A stretch of 64,000 nt of DNA, from assembly GCF_001007935.1 (NCBI RefSeq), contig NZ_CP011451.1, forward strand, positions 3,100,001-3,164,000, given 5' to 3'. Under the pieces are notes generated by a model. That model saw only the letters and a list, made by a program, of their open reading frames with translations. It did no database searches and had not been told where the DNA came from. This DNA is from Nitrosomonas communis. Its GTDB lineage: Bacteria; Pseudomonadota; Gammaproteobacteria; Burkholderiales; Nitrosomonadaceae. A program made the position numbers and the translations under genes. Shown here piece by piece: positions 53,256 to 64,000 of this stretch. Within the stretch, counting starts at the first letter, position 1. Every line of letters begins with the position of its first letter.

Positions 53256-54009
53256 CAGTAAGCTTTCCTTTCCAAAAACAACCTGTATCCAACGCTATCA
53301 AGTTTTCCCTTATCTGTAGGCCAAGCGCAGACCAATGACCAAAAATAACGGTAGTTGATTTGCTGGCACGATCAGGTACCTCAAACCACGGTAGGTAACC
53401 TTGAGGAATAGACTGCAGCGGACCTTTATAGGTGAAATCCATTCTACCGTCCGCTGTACAAACACGTAGGCGAGTCATCGCATTAATAATGACGCGCAAG
53501 CGTTCATAGCCAGTCAAGCCGTCATGCCAGAAATTGGGTTCATTGCCATACATATGTAACAAAAATTCCTGATAATTTTCTTTACATAATGCAGTTTCTA
53601 CTTCATGTGCAAGCTCTGCTGCTTGAGGAATATCCCAGCATGGTAATATCCCAGCATGGACTAAAGCATATTCATCCTCAACATAAAACAATTTTTGATG
53701 GCGCAGCCAGTTGAGTAAATCATTACGATCAGGCGCATCCAGTATATCCTGCAACGTATCACCTGAATGCTGTTTGCTCAAGCCTTCTGCAACCAGAAGC
53801 AAATGTAAATCATGATTACCCAATACTGGAATAACTGCGTTGCCTAGTTCTATGATGGAACGCAACAAAATGAGTGAATCCGGCCCACGGTTGACGAGAT
53901 CACCCACTAACCACAATTTATCTCTTGTAGCGTTAAACCCAATTAATTCAACAAGCTGTTGGAATGATTGATAGCAACCTTGCACATCGCCAATAGCGTA
54001 AGTCGCCAT
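53182..54009 (-). CDS. apaH: Bis(5'-nucleosyl)-tetraphosphatase, symmetrical
   Basis: 275 residues, a metallophosphatase that hydrolyses Ap4A to two ADP and decaps Np4-RNA. Motifs: MATYAIGDVQGCYQSFQQLV (D-x-Q-G-C), LWLVGDLVNRGPDSLILL, VLGNHDLHLL, LVHAGILP and VIFGHWSALG. It lies 32 bases downstream of dapB on the same strand. The C-terminal 24 codons overlap plsC on the other strand. Confidence 0.95.
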   Translation of the reverse strand: MATYAIGDVQGCYQSFQQLVELIGFNATRDKLWLVGDLVNRGPDSLILLRSIIELGNAVIPVLGNHDLHLLLVAEGLSKQHSGDTLQDILDAPDRNDLLNWLRHQKLFYVEDEYALVHAGILPCWDIPQAAELAHEVETALCKENYQEFLLHMYGNEPNFWHDGLTGYERLRVIINAMTRLRVCTADGRMDFTYKGPLQSIPQGYLPWFEVPDRASKSTTVIFGHWSALGLQIRENLIALDTGCFWKGKLTAIRLEDRKVFQVPCAKQVIAAFQQ

Positions 54010-54041
54010 AATGAGACCGGATAATTAGGATTTGATTTTCT

Positions 54042-54869
<828 letters not shown>

Positions 54870-54982
54870 TTAGTTAATTCCATTCTACCCCATTCCGAGA
54901 TTGAACTGATTGGATATCTGTAGATCCAATAATAGGGTTAATTATTCCTCACCACTTGCTACAGCCTGTTTGTCAGGCTATT

Positions 54983-55408
54983 CTATTCATGGGAACCTTT
55001 ATCATTTTCACCCTGATCTTCTTTCAAGTATGGCAGACGCTCTTCTCCCAGACGAGGCGTCGCTGACAACAAACTATCTGAAGAAGGAGAAAGTGAAAAA
55101 TCGCCGTTAATATGAGAAAGCCGATCGCCATCAAAAATTACAGTAAGCGTTCGCTTCTCAGACAATGTTCCACGTGGTGCCAAATAATAAAAATAGTCCC
55201 AGCGATTGTTATGGAATACATCAGTAATAAGTGGTGTCCCTAAAACAAAACGCACTTGCGACCGGGTCATCCCCGGTTTTAATTTCTCTATCATTTCTTG
55301 AGTAACTACATTACCTTGCTGGATATCGATTTTATAAGGCAGTGCAGGGATATAAGTACAACCAAAAAATAAAAAAGCAACCAATAACAGTAGTATTTTT
55401 AGATGCAT
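54983..55408 (-). CDS. bamE: Outer membrane assembly lipoprotein BamE (SmpA/OmlA)
   Basis: About 141 residues from the ATG at 55408, giving a lipoprotein signal ([20 protein letters not shown]; Cys in the lipobox FFGC). The SmpA/OmlA domain follows: [48 protein letters not shown]. It is a small component of the BAM complex that inserts outer-membrane proteins. It is divergent from fur across a gap of about 95 bases, a common arrangement in Beta- and Gammaproteobacteria. Confidence 0.93.
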   Translation of the reverse strand: MHLKILLLLVAFLFFGCTYIPALPYKIDIQQGNVVTQEMIEKLKPGMTRSQVRFVLGTPLITDVFHNNRWDYFYYLAPRGTLSEKRTLTVIFDGDRLSHINGDFSLSPSSDSLLSATPRLGEERLPYLKEDQGENDKGSHE

Positions 55409-55504
55409 ACTAAGCACGAGTGTGATGTTCAAAAGAGTATTTTCAAAGTGAACTAAGCACTATACTATATGATACAGCAAATAATTTCTCGGATTGATTA
55501 AACC

Positions 55505-55948
55505 ATGAGCAAATATGAAGATCTCAAAGGCATTGACCTCAAAACAATTGGCTTAAAAACGACCCTGCCCCGCCTCAAGATACTCAACCTGTTTGAGAAT
55601 AGCTCGGTTCGTCACTTATCGGCAGAAGATGTCTATAAGGAATTACTCAATGAAGGAGAAGATATTGGTCTTGCGACAGTCTACCGTGTATTAACGCAGT
55701 TTGAGCAGGCTGGTTTACTTGAACGCCATCATTTTGAAAGTGGCAAAGCTGTGTTCGAACTGAGTAGTGACTCCCATCATGATCATTTAGTTTGTTTACA
55801 ATGCGGTCGTGTAGAAGAATTTTATGATGCAGAAATCGAGAAACGCCAAATCAGAATCGCCAAAGACCGTGGATTCAGTTTGCAGGCGCATTCACTGTCG
55901 CTCTATGCTGATTGTACTAAAACAGATTGCCCTTATCGAAAATTATGA
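55505..55948 (+). CDS. fur: Ferric uptake regulator Fur
   Basis: 147 residues. The winged helix reads [40 protein letters not shown] and [20 protein letters not shown]. The metal-site region has [19 protein letters not shown] and [10 protein letters not shown]. It is an iron-responsive repressor. Its stop overlaps the start of the next gene (ATGA), so the two are probably co-transcribed. Confidence 0.96.
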   Translation: MSKYEDLKGIDLKTIGLKTTLPRLKILNLFENSSVRHLSAEDVYKELLNEGEDIGLATVYRVLTQFEQAGLLERHHFESGKAVFELSSDSHHDHLVCLQCGRVEEFYDAEIEKRQIRIAKDRGFSLQAHSLSLYADCTKTDCPYRKL

Positions 55949-56499
55949 AATACCCGCTGCGAAATATTAGGAACAGGGTATTACGATTTATCGGAATCAG
56001 TTATGGATGGAGTACAACATCATTTGTTTTCCTTCCTCTTTGCTTGCTGCTGATTTCACTTTCTGCACAAGCACAATCTGTTATTGACGAGCAAATTCGT
56101 CAACTAGAAACTGACTTATTACAAATAAATCAGAATCAACAAAATATCTATCAGCAATTCCAGATGACGCAAGAGCTTCGTCGTAATGAATTACAACAGC
56201 AAGAAGAAATCACTTCTATTCCTCCCGTGGGAACATATCCTCAAACAGGAGCATCTCCCGAACTGGGGTCAGCCAGAATGAGCGATTTTTTACCAGAAGT
56301 AACGATCGGCGGTTCTCCACCAAGTTACGAAGAAATGGTCCGAAAAAAGCGAGAGCGCCAGAAACGGATACAGCAATACAACTCGGATCTGGATCGACTC
56401 CATGCCCAATACCAAGAGTTGGAAACTGAAAAAAGAGTTCTAATGGAACAAATAACTGACTTGAGGCGAAGCAAACAACAAGAAGAACTCACTCGATAA
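55945..56499 (+). CDS. Hypothetical exported coiled-coil protein
   Basis: About 184 residues from the ATG at 55945, which overlaps the fur stop codon. A signal peptide ([19 protein letters not shown]) precedes a Gln/Glu-rich helix ([20 protein letters not shown]), a Pro-rich linker and a second charged helix ([20 protein letters not shown] to the end) that should form a coiled coil. Periplasmic. The family is not recognised. A hairpin terminator follows at 56508. Confidence 0.7.
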   Translation: MKYPLRNIRNRVLRFIGISYGWSTTSFVFLPLCLLLISLSAQAQSVIDEQIRQLETDLLQINQNQQNIYQQFQMTQELRRNELQQQEEITSIPPVGTYPQTGASPELGSARMSDFLPEVTIGGSPPSYEEMVRKKRERQKRIQQYNSDLDRLHAQYQELETEKRVLMEQITDLRRSKQQEELTR

Positions 56500-56507
56500 A
56501 ATAAAAT

Positions 56508-56544
56508 GGCGTGACCTAGGTTAAATAAGCCTTCTAGTCACGCC
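56508..56544. terminator. Hairpin terminator after the fur operon
   Basis: GGCGTGAC pairs with GTCACGCC, with CTAG on both arms extending the stem. It lies between convergent genes. Confidence 0.65.
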
Positions 56545-56578
56545 TCAATTCACACTACACTTTATCATTTTATTATTA

Positions 56579-56998
56579 TCAATATATTTTCTTCTCAGTA
56601 TTACTTCGATCTTTAGCGATATTCCCTGTTTTTACCGTATTTCCACAGTGATAAGCATCACCAGAAGCATGTGGATAAGAATCAGATTCTGTTGAATTTT
56701 CTCGCCATACGAGATGGGTAGCTCTAAGCTCCGAAGCCATTCTTAAGGCTCTGTCTTCCGCCTTGTGCTTTCTCGCATTCATAGATAATTTACCCCAATC
56801 TGAGCTTCCCCAGACTTTCCCCAGATAATTACAACTTTTACTCTCTATCTCGGCTTTGGCAACTTCAACAATGTTATATGAATTTCCTGCTGCTACGGCA
56901 ACTGCTGTCACAAAGCTGATAGAGATAACCAAGGCTTGTATGCCGATCAGAATTATCCGCGGTAGTGCAATTATGAAATTAAATAATTTAATTTTCAT
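56579..56998 (-). CDS. Hypothetical exported protein (DUF4156-like)
   Basis: 139 residues. The N-terminus is strongly hydrophobic (LIGIQALVISISFVTAVAVA) as a signal peptide or anchor. The core CNYLGKVWGSSDWGKLSMNA followed by AEDRALRMASELRATHLVWR and a late Cys (DAYHCGN) resembles DUF4156/RcsF-like small periplasmic proteins with one disulfide. The resemblance is from memory. It is convergent with the fur operon. Confidence 0.6.
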   Translation of the reverse strand: MKIKLFNFIIALPRIILIGIQALVISISFVTAVAVAAGNSYNIVEVAKAEIESKSCNYLGKVWGSSDWGKLSMNARKHKAEDRALRMASELRATHLVWRENSTESDSYPHASGDAYHCGNTVKTGNIAKDRSNTEKKIY

Positions 56999-57343
56999 TT
57001 CACTTATACCTGTAAATTTTCAATTATTTTCTACTCAGTATAATTGCATTAGTATACGTGCTCATCCGTCAACAGTAATATGCTTGCTTTATACGAATAA
57101 TAATTTCACTTCCCGTCTCTATTAAAAATTATACTAATCAGGTGCTCTTGAATTTCACCTGTAAATTCCAATATAAACAAATGAAATTTTTTATGATCTA
57201 ACTTTTGAGCTTCTTCTTAAGGATGAATGATATTGATAAGAGAGTCAGAAAATAAGTAGGCTAGAATGAAATATATTGTTGTTTGTAAGGACACAATAAA
57301 ATAATTTATAATTTGATATTTGGTTATGATGAGAAATTAATTT
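56999..57343. other. AT-rich intergenic region upstream of the LysR gene
   Basis: It holds the divergent upstream regions of the hypothetical exported protein and the LysR regulator. I see no repeat, RNA or clear binding site. Confidence 0.4.
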
Positions 57344-58300
57344 ATGCAAGATCTTAATCTGATTGCCACCTTTGCACGTGTTGTAGAAGCAGGCAGCTTT
57401 GCTGAAGCAGCCCGCCGCATGGATACTTCTCGCTCTGCAGTAAGTAAAGCTGTAGCTAAACTTGAAGTTGATCTAGGCGCAAGATTGCTGAATCGCAGCA
57501 CGCGTCATCTTAGCTTGACCGAAGTAGGTAGTGCCTTTGCCGAACATTCGGTACGCATCCTGGAAGAAGCAGAGCATGCTGAGCAGGTGGTTACAAGCCT
57601 ACATGCCGAGCCGCGGGGTATGCTGAGAATTTGTGCCTCGGTGGCATTTGGTACCCTTCACGTTGCACCTGCCCTGGCTGATTTCCTTGCTCGATATCCC
57701 GAAATTCGAATTGATTTGACCATTACGGATCGTCCAGTAGATATCGTGGAAGAAGGATACGATGTCATCATTCGTGTCACTGGCGAACCAAACCTTAATT
57801 TGATTGCTCGTAAGCTGGCTCCCGTACGTCGAAAACTGGTTGCCACACCGGACTATTTTCTTAGACGCGGCGTGCCACTCACACCGAGTGACCTGGTCAA
57901 GCATAATTGCCTCGACTACACCCTTTCAGGTGAGCAGGGTTACTGGCGCTTTAAAGGGCCGGAAGGAGAAATTGCCGTACCTGTTTCAGGAACACTGCGT
58001 ATCAACGATGATGATGCGCTTTCTCAAGCTGTGCTCGGTGGTCTGGGGATTGCTCTGTTACCCACCTTTACCATTGGAAAAGAACTGCAAAATGGTCATT
58101 TACAGGCAGTATTGTCTGAATATATCCCGGTAGAACGCTATGTGTATGCGTGTTATCTTCCTAATCGTTATCTGCCAGCCAAGGTTCGCTCATTTATTGA
58201 TTTTCTTTTAGCACGGATTGGCAAAGAACCTTATTGGGATAGCCCATCTGCACAACCCGAACCTAAAAATCACTCATCAGACTCAATGAAACATGAATGA
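57344..58300 (+). CDS. LysR-family transcriptional regulator
   Basis: 318 residues. The N-terminal HTH reads DLNLIATFARVVEAGSFAEA, ARRMDTSRSAVSKAVAKLEV and LGARLLNRSTRHLSLTEVGS. The C-terminal periplasmic-binding-like effector domain includes LRICASVAFGTLHVAPALAD and VLGGLGIALLP. It is convergent with lpdA, with 5 bases between stops. Its target is unknown; there is no divergent neighbour close by. Confidence 0.93.
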   Translation: MQDLNLIATFARVVEAGSFAEAARRMDTSRSAVSKAVAKLEVDLGARLLNRSTRHLSLTEVGSAFAEHSVRILEEAEHAEQVVTSLHAEPRGMLRICASVAFGTLHVAPALADFLARYPEIRIDLTITDRPVDIVEEGYDVIIRVTGEPNLNLIARKLAPVRRKLVATPDYFLRRGVPLTPSDLVKHNCLDYTLSGEQGYWRFKGPEGEIAVPVSGTLRINDDDALSQAVLGGLGIALLPTFTIGKELQNGHLQAVLSEYIPVERYVYACYLPNRYLPAKVRSFIDFLLARIGKEPYWDSPSAQPEPKNHSSDSMKHE

Positions 58301-58305
58301 TAAAA

Positions 58306-60045
<1,740 letters not shown>

Positions 60046-60094
60046 ACTTCTTGTTTTTTAAATTGAGAAGATTTGAGGGTGATCAATTCATCGG

Positions 60095-61360
60095 TTACTG
60101 TCGTATCTGGCCATCACCGAGCACGATAAATTTCTGACTTGTCAGTCCTTCCAATCCTACCGGACCACGCGCATGAATTTTATCGGTGGAAATACCAATT
60201 TCTGCCCCCAGCCCATATTCAAAGCCATCAGCAAAACGTGTGGAGGTATTGACCATGACTGAACTTGAATCCACTTCGCGCAGGAAACGGCGAACGTGAC
60301 TATAGTTTTCTGTCACAATTGCATCGGTATGCTGAGACCCATAGGCGGTGATATGCTCGATCGCCTGATCCAGACCACTGACAACGCCGATATTCAGGAT
60401 AGGCGCCAGATATTCGGTGCCCCAGTCTTCTTCCGTGGCCAGTTTCATTTGCGGAATAATGGCACAAGCCGCCTTGTTACCTCGCAGCTCGACCCCTTTA
60501 TCCAGGTAGATCTTGCAAAGAGGAGGCAAAACTTGTTTGGCAATACCTTCATGCACGAGCAAAGTTTCCATGGTATTGCACGTGCCATAGCGCTGAGTCT
60601 TGGCATTGTCAGCAATACGAATAGCCTTTTCCAGATCGGCTTGATCATCAATATAAACATGACAGATCCCATCCAGATGCTTGATCACAGGGATGCATGC
60701 CTCATTGGAAATGCGCTCAATGAGTCCTTTGCCTCCACGTGGCACAATGATGTCGACAAATTTTTTCATGGTAATCAGCTCACCCACTGCCGCACGGTCG
60801 CTGGTTTCAATTACTTGCACGGCTGTTTCCGGCAGCCTGGCAGCCCGTAGCCCTTCTTTCACACAAGCAGCAATGGCTTGATTGCTGTGCATCGCTTCCG
60901 ATCCGCCGCGCAATATCGCTGCATTGCCTGCTTTCAGGCATAGACCCGCCGCATCCGCGGTTACATTCGGTCGCGCTTCATAAATGATGCCGATCACCCC
61001 CAATGGCACGCGCATTCTGCCTACTTGAATACCGGAAGGACGATAATTCAAATCGCTCATCTCGCCAATAGGATCAGACAAAGCCGCAATTTGCAGCAAG
61101 CCATCTGCCATGCTTGCGATACTCTTAGAAGAAAGCGCCAAACGATCAATCATCGCTGAGCCTAATCCTTTGGCTTTCGCATTCTCGAGATCACGTGTAT
61201 TGGCTTCTAACAAATTTTTCTCATCGTGCCTGATCGCTTCGGCCATCGCAATGAGCGCCTGGTTTTTGCTTGCCGTATCCGCTTTTGCCATTAAACGCGA
61301 AGCGGTTCGGGCATTTTGTCCAACCGCTTGCATGTAAACTTTAATATTTGTGATATCCAT
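60095..61360 (-). CDS. proA: Gamma-glutamyl phosphate reductase
   Basis: About 421 residues from the ATG at 61360 ([20 protein letters not shown]). Aldehyde-dehydrogenase fold: [53 protein letters not shown], and the catalytic Cys in [15 protein letters not shown], with [20 protein letters not shown] (as [10 protein letters not shown]) near the end. It reduces glutamyl-5-phosphate to the semialdehyde in proline synthesis. proB is not adjacent. Confidence 0.96.
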   Translation of the reverse strand: MDITNIKVYMQAVGQNARTASRLMAKADTASKNQALIAMAEAIRHDEKNLLEANTRDLENAKAKGLGSAMIDRLALSSKSIASMADGLLQIAALSDPIGEMSDLNYRPSGIQVGRMRVPLGVIGIIYEARPNVTADAAGLCLKAGNAAILRGGSEAMHSNQAIAACVKEGLRAARLPETAVQVIETSDRAAVGELITMKKFVDIIVPRGGKGLIERISNEACIPVIKHLDGICHVYIDDQADLEKAIRIADNAKTQRYGTCNTMETLLVHEGIAKQVLPPLCKIYLDKGVELRGNKAACAIIPQMKLATEEDWGTEYLAPILNIGVVSGLDQAIEHITAYGSQHTDAIVTENYSHVRRFLREVDSSSVMVNTSTRFADGFEYGLGAEIGISTDKIHARGPVGLEGLTSQKFIVLGDGQIRQ

Positions 61361-61618
61361 CAAGTAACTCCAAAGTGAGCAGTAGCCCGAAACGGACAGC
61401 ATCTTAAGAAATCAGATAATTTTTCTCACTCTAATTTTTAAAAATAATTGATTCTATCCAAAGCTAATAAGAAATATAGCGCATTATTTTACATGGCGTA
61501 TTGATATGTCACATGCTTTTTTGGATGCAGAGTAATCTACTCTAATCGATTAACCTGGGGAAAGTACCAACCAAATTTATGCAACTTAGAAAACTTGGCA
61601 TTTTAATAGACTTACGGC

Positions 61619-63034
61619 TTACAACCATTGTGCCCACAAACGCCCTGCTCTTTCCAAGATGCGCGTACTGATTGGGCGTTTTCTCCATTCTTCTAATGTA
61701 ACCAGCGTGGAAGATTTCAAATCATTCTCAAATAATGTTTGCATTTGCGTACCGAAATCCTGCCCCAGGATGACTGCGTTGACTTCCTCGTTGTTAAGGA
61801 AACTAAGCCAATCGAGGTTAGCTGAGCCTATAGTCGACCATACACCATCGATAAGCGTAGTTTTAGCATGTAATAATGCATCCTGCCGCACATAAATTTT
61901 CACGCCGGCGCTCAATAGCTCATCATAATATGAACGCGAAGCATAATACACCAGGGCCGAATCTGTTTTCCCGGGTAATAATATTCTCACGTCTACTTTG
62001 CGCTTAGCGACTGCCTTTAATGCACTAAGCAAGTTTGGATCCGGCACAAAATAGGCACTGGTCAGAAAGATCTGGGTTTCTGCACTATTAATGGCTGAAA
62101 GCAAAGTTATATAGATCGGGTTATAAGCTTTTTCTGGCGAGCTGCCGATTGCGCGCACTACCTCAGAACCTTTATTAGCGAGCTCAGGGAAATAATTTCG
62201 CTGGGCCAATAACTCACCTTTTTGCTCATTCCATATGGACATAAACAGCTTCTGAAATTCACTCACCACTGGGCCTACTATTCGCACATGGGTGTCTCGC
62301 CACGGATTATCACTTCTGGTTGATTTAGATCTGGCGGTTGGTTTAGATCTGACGAGTGACCCCCTCGAGTACTCGGTGCTGATATTGGCACTACCCACAA
62401 AAGCAATCTGTCCATCGACAATCAAAAGTTTTCGATGATCACGCCGGGTAACCTGCCAATTTTTTGGGGCAATGAGTGGGTTGACAGGATTGAATTCCAG
62501 GACATTAACACCACTTTCTTTCAGTGAATCGAAGAACTCACGGGGTGTATCAATAGATCCTACACTATCATAAATGAGGTTTACTTGTACCCCATTCTTT
62601 TGCTTTCTAATCAATAGCTCAGCAAAAAGATTACCAATTTCATCATCCTTTAGAATGTAAATCTCCATATTGATATGGTCCTTGGCATTCTCTATGGCTG
62701 CATACATGGATCGATAAGTGTCTGGACTATCTATCAACAGCTCTACTTTGTTGCCTATCATAAGATGGCTGTCAGTAATTTCTGATGCGAATGGCAGATG
62801 CCTATCGAAGATATGGGTCTCTACATCATTATTTTTCAGTCTGGAAAGAATCTCGTTGCTCTGCTTTTGAGATAAGGGTCCATGAGCGTCAAAAAGCTGT
62901 ACAGGATGCGATGACTGCATTGCCATGTCTGGCACTATGAGGGGTATTGTTGAGCTACACCCTATAAGAAGGGTCAGGCAAAGAACTGCTAGGAGCCTAA
63001 CAATATTGATATACCCGATTTTCTTTAAATACAT
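61619..63034 (-). CDS. Phospholipase D-family cardiolipin synthase-like lipoprotein
   Basis: About 471 residues from the ATG at 63034 (AGAGGG ribosome site). A lipobox LLIGCSST gives a lipoprotein. Two HKD motifs are present: HRKLLIVDGQIAFVGSANIS and HAKTTLIDGVWSTIGSANLD, with the DxxFxGSAN-like pattern of PLD enzymes. The closest relatives are ClsB/ClsC and YmdC-like proteins that make or remodel cardiolipin. It carries no membrane-spanning N-terminus as in ClsA, and would face the periplasm if lipid-anchored. Substrate inferred. Confidence 0.85.
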   Translation of the reverse strand: MYLKKIGYINIVRLLAVLCLTLLIGCSSTIPLIVPDMAMQSSHPVQLFDAHGPLSQKQSNEILSRLKNNDVETHIFDRHLPFASEITDSHLMIGNKVELLIDSPDTYRSMYAAIENAKDHINMEIYILKDDEIGNLFAELLIRKQKNGVQVNLIYDSVGSIDTPREFFDSLKESGVNVLEFNPVNPLIAPKNWQVTRRDHRKLLIVDGQIAFVGSANISTEYSRGSLVRSKPTARSKSTRSDNPWRDTHVRIVGPVVSEFQKLFMSIWNEQKGELLAQRNYFPELANKGSEVVRAIGSSPEKAYNPIYITLLSAINSAETQIFLTSAYFVPDPNLLSALKAVAKRKVDVRILLPGKTDSALVYYASRSYYDELLSAGVKIYVRQDALLHAKTTLIDGVWSTIGSANLDWLSFLNNEEVNAVILGQDFGTQMQTLFENDLKSSTLVTLEEWRKRPISTRILERAGRLWAQWL

Positions 63035-63734
63035 CAGTTTTCCCTCTAAGCAGTTTTTTCTCAATTTTATGAATTAAAAAAGTGAAATCAGCGAATATTT
63101 TCAGTGGATACCTTAACTTGTGCAAGGTAAGCCTAAGCATTGTTCTTAAGCCACATTATAGACATGTGTTATCTATTTCTAAGTTTCAAACATTTATAGA
63201 GATTAACAATGCCAGGCTGGCTTTGGTGGAAGCCTGTTCTTCATAAAAAGGGGACTTGGAATGGAAATTAGCAATAGTTTTGCTGCATCAATCAAGCGGT
63301 AAATACAATTCCCCTTATCCTTAACCATTGGGTGGATTTAGGGTATGGCATGTCGGGGATCAAACCAATCTTAAAGGCGAAGGCTGCTTGATTGATATAT
63401 TAGCTAACGAAATTCTAGAGAAGAAAGAGCACAAAGGTTGGCTGACTGCTAACGCCTATTTTCCCGTGATGTATTTGCTCACCTGAATGCCTCCTTCTGA
63501 TCAATGAAGAAAAAATAAATACTTCATTGACTAATGAAAGAATATCGATAAGCCCGGATTTTTCATTAGAAGCCTTGTTATTTGATCCCTAAGAGGAGAC
63601 TCAAAAAAGAATAGTAAGATAATTTATCGATTTCATTAAAAATGATTCTCATAGAAAATTTTAAATAAATTGAAGCCTTCTTAGTTTTTGACCTAAACAA
63701 TCACTGTGTCTTGAATAAGCTTAGGAAATAACAA
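63035..63734. other. Gene-poor region with a coding-like scrap
   Basis: A frame at about 63338-63486 reads GFRVWHVGDQTNLKGEGCLI and continues to VMYLLT before a stop. It has no start or ribosome site and I do not recognise it. The rest is AT-rich with no supported gene. Confidence 0.4.
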
Positions 63735-64000
63735 ATGAAAAATGATTATTGGCTGGATCGATGGAAACATGGAGAGATTGGTTTTCACCAGAACGAAATT
63801 AATCCTTATTTGTGTCAATATTGGCAAGAGTTACATCTTGCTCCTGGTAGTGAGGTATTTGTACCATTATGCGGAAAAAGTCGTGATATGCTGTGGCTGC
63901 GTGAACAAAAACATTCAGTGCTCGGGGTTGAATTGAGCGCTATCGCTGTGCAGGCGTTCTTCGAGGAAAACAGGCTCTCACCACATCACATGATTAGCGG
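63735..64000 (+). CDS. Thiopurine S-methyltransferase (TPMT) family protein, 5' part
   Basis: The ATG at 63735 opens MKNDYWLDRWKHGEIGFHQN, then INPYLCQYWQELHLAPGSEV, FVPLCGKSRDMLWLREQKHS and VLGVELSAIAVQAFFEE, the typical TPMT N-terminal half with the W-x-x-x-W-x-x-x-x-x-GFH opening and the SAM-binding PLCGKS block. It runs off the window edge after about 88 codons. Bacterial TPMTs methylate thiols, selenium or tellurium compounds; the real substrate is unknown. Confidence 0.9.
   Translation, partial: MKNDYWLDRWKHGEIGFHQNEINPYLCQYWQELHLAPGSEVFVPLCGKSRDMLWLREQKHSVLGVELSAIAVQAFFEENRLSPHHMIS

Noticed and set aside
63338-63486. Coding-like frame GFRVWHVGDQTNLKGEGCLI ...
   Set aside because: No start, no ribosome site and no recognised family; recorded only as a possible remnant.

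Overview
The window looks like chromosome of a Nitrosomonas-type betaproteobacterium. This is inferred from the gene set: glycine decarboxylase split into gcvPA/gcvPB, a lipoyl-fused dihydrolipoamide dehydrogenase, the fur/bamE/dapB/apaH neighbourhood and STAS-less SulP permeases beside UspA proteins. Many non-coding gaps are full of small palindromic repeats and decayed transposons. The species assignment is not proven by anything in the sequence.

Layout. 0-9 kb is accessory: a CMD-family protein, a Ser/Pro/Thr-rich secreted protein, a candidate structured RNA, an Mrr-like membrane nuclease, a convergent HNH nuclease/methyltransferase pair, dbpA, an apparent HsdS remnant and a Xre-RES toxin-antitoxin pair. 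10.4-17.1 kb is the most unusual part. It is a tightly packed five-gene operon: a ferritin-like protein, a LodA-type oxidase apparently split over two overlapping genes, a QhpD-like radical SAM/SPASM enzyme and a LodB/QhpG-like flavin monooxygenase. It looks like a tryptophylquinone (CTQ-type) enzyme with its maturation machinery, mixing parts of the lod and qhp systems. 17-22 kb holds an RNase H-like gene, selO, ppnP, a probable split MnmC-equivalent tRNA modification pair, a HopJ-family protein and a glycine-zipper lipoprotein.

22-34 kb carries two diverged copies of a SulP permease/UspA module, a decayed Mg-type P-type ATPase, a NarL-type two-component system and a lipoprotein. 34-45 kb is a transposon graveyard: an intact IS5-family element and an intact IS982-family element, both with recognisable target duplications, three decayed transposases, a di-haem peroxidase-like protein, a second Gly/Ser-rich secreted protein, a KGG stress protein and a His-rich secreted protein.

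45.7-64 kb is core chromosome: tRNA-His, tRNA-Arg and tRNA-Pro; a tandem glycine riboswitch followed by an intrinsic terminator upstream of gcvT-gcvH-gcvPA-gcvPB; a PfkB kinase; plsC; apaH; dapB; bamE divergent from fur; a LysR regulator; lpdA; proA; a cardiolipin-synthase-like lipoprotein; and the 5' part of a TPMT-family methyltransferase cut by the window edge.

Repeats link the regions. A roughly 100-bp MITE-like element with 20-bp inverted ends occurs nine times. One copy is split by the IS982 element and another by a 142-bp MITE whose ends match the resident IS5-family element. A second nested palindrome of about 85 bp occurs three times around dbpA and xre-res.
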